Shown here: positions 50,638 through 52,915 of the stretch, piece after piece
Position numbering within the stretch: position 1 is the first letter of the stretch
How the letters are laid out: each line of letters opens with the position of its first letter
Source: Lachnospiraceae bacterium
Lineage (GTDB): Bacteria > Bacillota > Clostridia > Lachnospirales > Lachnospiraceae
Length of the DNA: 52,915 bases
Direction of reading: 5' to 3'
NCBI GenBank assembly: GCA_910574805.1
Contig: CAJTCV010000024.1
Coordinates: 1-52,915 of the forward strand
Translations under genes and position numbers: made by a program
The notes under the pieces: model-generated
What the model was told of the DNA's origin: nothing
What the model saw: only the letters and a program-made list of their open reading frames with translations
Database searches by the model: none

Positions 50638-52587
50638 TTATTCAAATGTCACAACCACTGTTTTCTTTACTTCTCCTTTTATGCCTGTCACAAAGCGAAT
50701 ATTTTCTGCGGCGCCCGGCTCGGTAACAATGCACACAGTCGTATCCGGATGTCCGGCTGCCCTGATCTTTGCCCGGTCAAATCGGATCAGCAGCGTCCCT
50801 GCCGGCACCTTCTGCCCCTCCGTTACCAGATACTCGAAACCGTCTCCCTTCATATCCACCGTATCGATGCCGATATGCAGCAGAATCTCGGTTCCATTGT
50901 CCAGCGTCAGGCCGCAGGCATGTCCGGAATCCTGCATGAGTACGCTGACCGTCGCGTCCGCAGGCGCATACAGCGTGTCATTTTCCGGGATAATTGCCAG
51001 GCCGCCGCCCATGATGCCCTCAGAAAACACGCCGTCGCCCACTTCCTTCAAGTCGATGACCTGACCGGTCAGATATGCTTTTAATTCCTTTGCGGCAGCG
51101 CCTGCCGCCCCGCTGCGGTCCGGGCCTGCCGCAGCGTCCGCCGAAGCTTCCGCAGATCCGCCGTCCTTTTTCTCAGACGCAGGCTTTTTCTTTCCTACGA
51201 TTACCGTCAGTACGAACGGAACCGCCACCGCGATCGCCATACACACGGCAAAGCCGATCATGGAATCCGGACGGATGGAAAGGATTCCCGGAAGCCCTCC
51301 TACTCCGATGGCGTTGGCCGTAGTACCCGTTGCCACGCAGACCACCGCGGCGCAGGCCGATCCGATCATTCCGCATACAAACGGAAAGACATGCTTTAAA
51401 TTTACGCCGAAGATCGCCGGTTCGGTGACGCCGAGATAGCAGGAGACGCATGCCGGTACGTTTACCTCCTGCGCTTCCGCGTCCTTTCTCTGAAGCGCAG
51501 TCATGCCAAGCACCGCGGAGCCCTGAGCGATGTTGGACAGGGCGATCATGGGCCACAGCATGGTCCCGCCGTAATCCGCGATCAGCTGCAGGTCAATGGC
51601 GTTGGACATATGATGAAGTCTGGTAATGACCAGCGGCGCATATACAAATCCGAACAGCGCGGCGAAGAGAACCTTGAACGAACCGGTAATTCCTGCATAG
51701 ACCACGGCGGAGATGGCGGAGCCGATCTTCCAGCCAATGGGGCCCAGTACAAAGTGCGCCGCGATCACCGCCAGTACCAGACTGCAGAATGGTACGACGA
51801 TCATGGACACCACCTGAGGCGTGATCTTCCGGAAAAACCGTTCCAGATACACCAGGGTAAACGCCGCCAGAATCGCCGGCAGCACCTGCGCCTGATAGCC
51901 GATCATGTTGACCTGAAAGCCGCCGAAGTTCCATTTGGGGATATCCGCTGCCGCTGTCCCCGCCACTGCGTACGCGTTCAGAAGCTGCCCGGATACCAGC
52001 GTCAGGCCCAGGACGATGCCCAGCATCTGCGTGGTGCCCATCTTCTTTGTAACCGACCAGCAGATGCCCACCGGCAGCATATGGAAGACGGCCTCTCCGA
52101 TGAGCCACAGGAAGCTGTCGATTCCCGCCCAGAACTGGCTGATGTCGCACAGGGTCTTCGTCCCGTTTTCAAAAAGATACATGCTGTCGATGCAGTTCCG
52201 GAAGCCCAGGATCAGACCGCCGGTGATGATCGCCGGAATCAGCGGGGCGAAGATCTCCGCCAGCGCGGTGATCATCCGCTGCAGCACATTCTGATTCTGC
52301 TTTGCCGCGTTTTTTACCGCGTCCTTGGATACGCCCTCGATGCCGGACACCGTGATAAAGTCATTGTAAAAATCCGCCACCGTGTTGCCGATGATCACCT
52401 GAAACTGCCCGGTCTGCGTAAAGCTTCCCTTCACCACCTTCATGGCTTCGATCTTCGCTATATCCGCCTTTTTCGGATTGTTGAGCACGAATCTCATCCG
52501 CGTCATACAGTGTGATACCGCGGCGATGTTCTCTTTGCCTCCCACATATCCCAGAAGCTCTTTTGCGTCTTCTATGTATTTACCCAT
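50638..52587 (-). CDS. treB: PTS trehalose transporter EIIBCA
   Basis: 649 residues. EIIB comes first with the phosphocysteine in SHCMTRMRF. EIIC follows with the trehalose-type RLHHMSNAIDLQLI and LGVTEPAIFGVNL blocks. An Ala-rich linker leads to a C-terminal EIIA with LLHIGIDTVDMKGDGF (active His). It imports trehalose as trehalose-6-phosphate for TreC. AGGAGAAAGG precedes the start. The promoter has three operator motifs shared with treC. The EIIA domain makes it self-sufficient downstream of HPr. Confidence 0.92.
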   Translation of the reverse strand: MGKYIEDAKELLGYVGGKENIAAVSHCMTRMRFVLNNPKKADIAKIEAMKVVKGSFTQTGQFQVIIGNTVADFYNDFITVSGIEGVSKDAVKNAAKQNQNVLQRMITALAEIFAPLIPAIITGGLILGFRNCIDSMYLFENGTKTLCDISQFWAGIDSFLWLIGEAVFHMLPVGICWSVTKKMGTTQMLGIVLGLTLVSGQLLNAYAVAGTAAADIPKWNFGGFQVNMIGYQAQVLPAILAAFTLVYLERFFRKITPQVVSMIVVPFCSLVLAVIAAHFVLGPIGWKIGSAISAVVYAGITGSFKVLFAALFGFVYAPLVITRLHHMSNAIDLQLIADYGGTMLWPMIALSNIAQGSAVLGMTALQRKDAEAQEVNVPACVSCYLGVTEPAIFGVNLKHVFPFVCGMIGSACAAVVCVATGTTANAIGVGGLPGILSIRPDSMIGFAVCMAIAVAVPFVLTVIVGKKKPASEKKDGGSAEASADAAAGPDRSGAAGAAAKELKAYLTGQVIDLKEVGDGVFSEGIMGGGLAIIPENDTLYAPADATVSVLMQDSGHACGLTLDNGTEILLHIGIDTVDMKGDGFEYLVTEGQKVPAGTLLIRFDRAKIRAAGHPDTTVCIVTEPGAAENIRFVTGIKGEVKKTVVVTFE

Positions 52588-52624
52588 TTCCTTTCTCCTG
52601 ATTCTCTTCGTTGTTTACGCTTAT

Positions 52625-52708
52625 CTTGTTCGAACAAGTTGTTATGTATCCTTTATACCACACTTGTTTGAACATATCAATCCTTATTTTCAAATTTGTT
52701 TAAACAAG
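52625..52708 (-). promoter_or_regulatory. treB promoter with three TreR-like operators
   Basis: TTGATA (52675-52680) and TATAAA (52652-52657) on the minus strand, spaced 17 bp. Palindromic motifs CTTGTTCGAACAAG (52625-52638), CTTGTTTGAACATA (52663-52676) and TTTGTTTAAACAAG (52695-52708) share the TTGTT-y-r-AACA core also found before treC. Confidence 0.85.
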
Positions 52709-52776
52709 TATGAAAAATTTGAATAACTTCCTTTTGTAAATTGTATATCCAGTGGAAAATAACTGATAAGTATACA

Positions 52777-52912
52777 TTGTAAACGGCAGATAAGTGTTTT
52801 ATAATCAAATAGATAAATCGTTAAGGAAAGAATCGAAGGTGGTGCAAACGAAAAAGCAGCTTTGATTTTTCGATAACTGCCCTTTCGTTTGCATCAGTTT
52901 CGATTTTTCCTG
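52777..52912 (+). promoter_or_regulatory. Rightward promoter and large hairpin at window edge
   Basis: TTGTAA (52777-52782) and TATAAT (52800-52805) with 17-bp spacing face right. About 30 bases on, a long inverted repeat begins: AATCGAA and TGCAAACGAAA pair with TTTCGTTTGCA and TTCGATT, ending in TTTTTCC. It looks like a leader terminator or a small structured RNA. The gene it serves lies beyond the window. Confidence 0.5.
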
Positions 52913-52915
52913 GTT

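Noticed and set aside
1-52915. tRNA or rRNA genes
   Set aside because: No clover-leaf with TTCGA-type T-arm and no rRNA sequence was noticed. Absence by eye is not proof.

Overview
The window looks like a chromosomal stretch from a gut-type Clostridia, most likely Lachnospiraceae. This is inferred from the gene families and their control: a Trp T-box, a TPP riboswitch, an HPr/Crh-like protein, PRD and LacI regulators, FtsH-like and RNase HIII-like proteins, IS1182 and IS21 elements, and strong AGGAGG ribosome sites with TTGACA-17-TATAAT promoters. No rRNA, tRNA or CRISPR array was seen. Genus is not assignable from what I can see.

Layout. 0-6.2 kb is a scrapyard with one functional unit: a GNAT acetyltransferase and a MATE exporter, each behind a near-identical attenuator that encodes a tiny R-W-K leader peptide. 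Around it lie remnants of a cytidylate kinase-like gene, a class III aminotransferase, an IS21 transposase interrupted by another IS, an ASCH protein, and inverted pieces of cysK and an Rrf2 regulator. 6.4-14.7 kb holds an Fe-S aldo/keto reductase, an SPFH + NAD-kinase-like pair, a TPP-riboswitch thi remnant (thiS followed by a thiF'-'thiE fusion), a YciI protein, a shortened WYL regulator and a Trp T-box controlled TrpB2. A 384-bp promoter-bearing repeat occurs twice, at 5.8 and 11.1 kb.

14.9-19.9 kb carries the most unusual locus: a three-gene operon of a free receiver protein, an RNase HII/HIII-like nuclease and a 1190-residue protein. The large protein joins an RNase H1-type hybrid-binding domain, a Clp-type AAA+ module, a receiver-like domain and a soluble FtsH-type AAA+/M41 protease. 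I read it as an undescribed system that senses or processes RNA:DNA hybrids and couples this to proteolysis. That function is inference.

20-30 kb: an ECF S component, a MarR-MATE operon with a palindromic operator, asparaginase, a DUF4428-like protein, a pentitol catabolism remnant (dehydrogenase, xylulokinase, 5'-truncated class II aldolase, broken PRD regulator) and an orphan hypothetical. 31-36 kb: treC, then a decayed conjugative element (MobL/serine recombinase mosaic, MntA-HepT, a Fic protein lacking its catalytic His, an array of four triloop hairpins, a MobC stub). 36-41 kb: a two-component system with a truncated ABC ATPase, broken PD-(D/E)XK and Uma2 genes, a YefM/RelE-type toxin-antitoxin pair and small hypotheticals. 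41.8-52.6 kb: a fructan/sucrose-type locus (Crh-like HPr, two ABC permeases, binding protein, YesL, LacI, GH32) interrupted by an intact IS1182, then treB. treB and treC share operator motifs although 18 kb apart.

The region is rich in pseudogenes (in-frame nonsense codons, homopolymer frameshifts, deletion fusions). This suggests relaxed selection or repeated mobile-element traffic.
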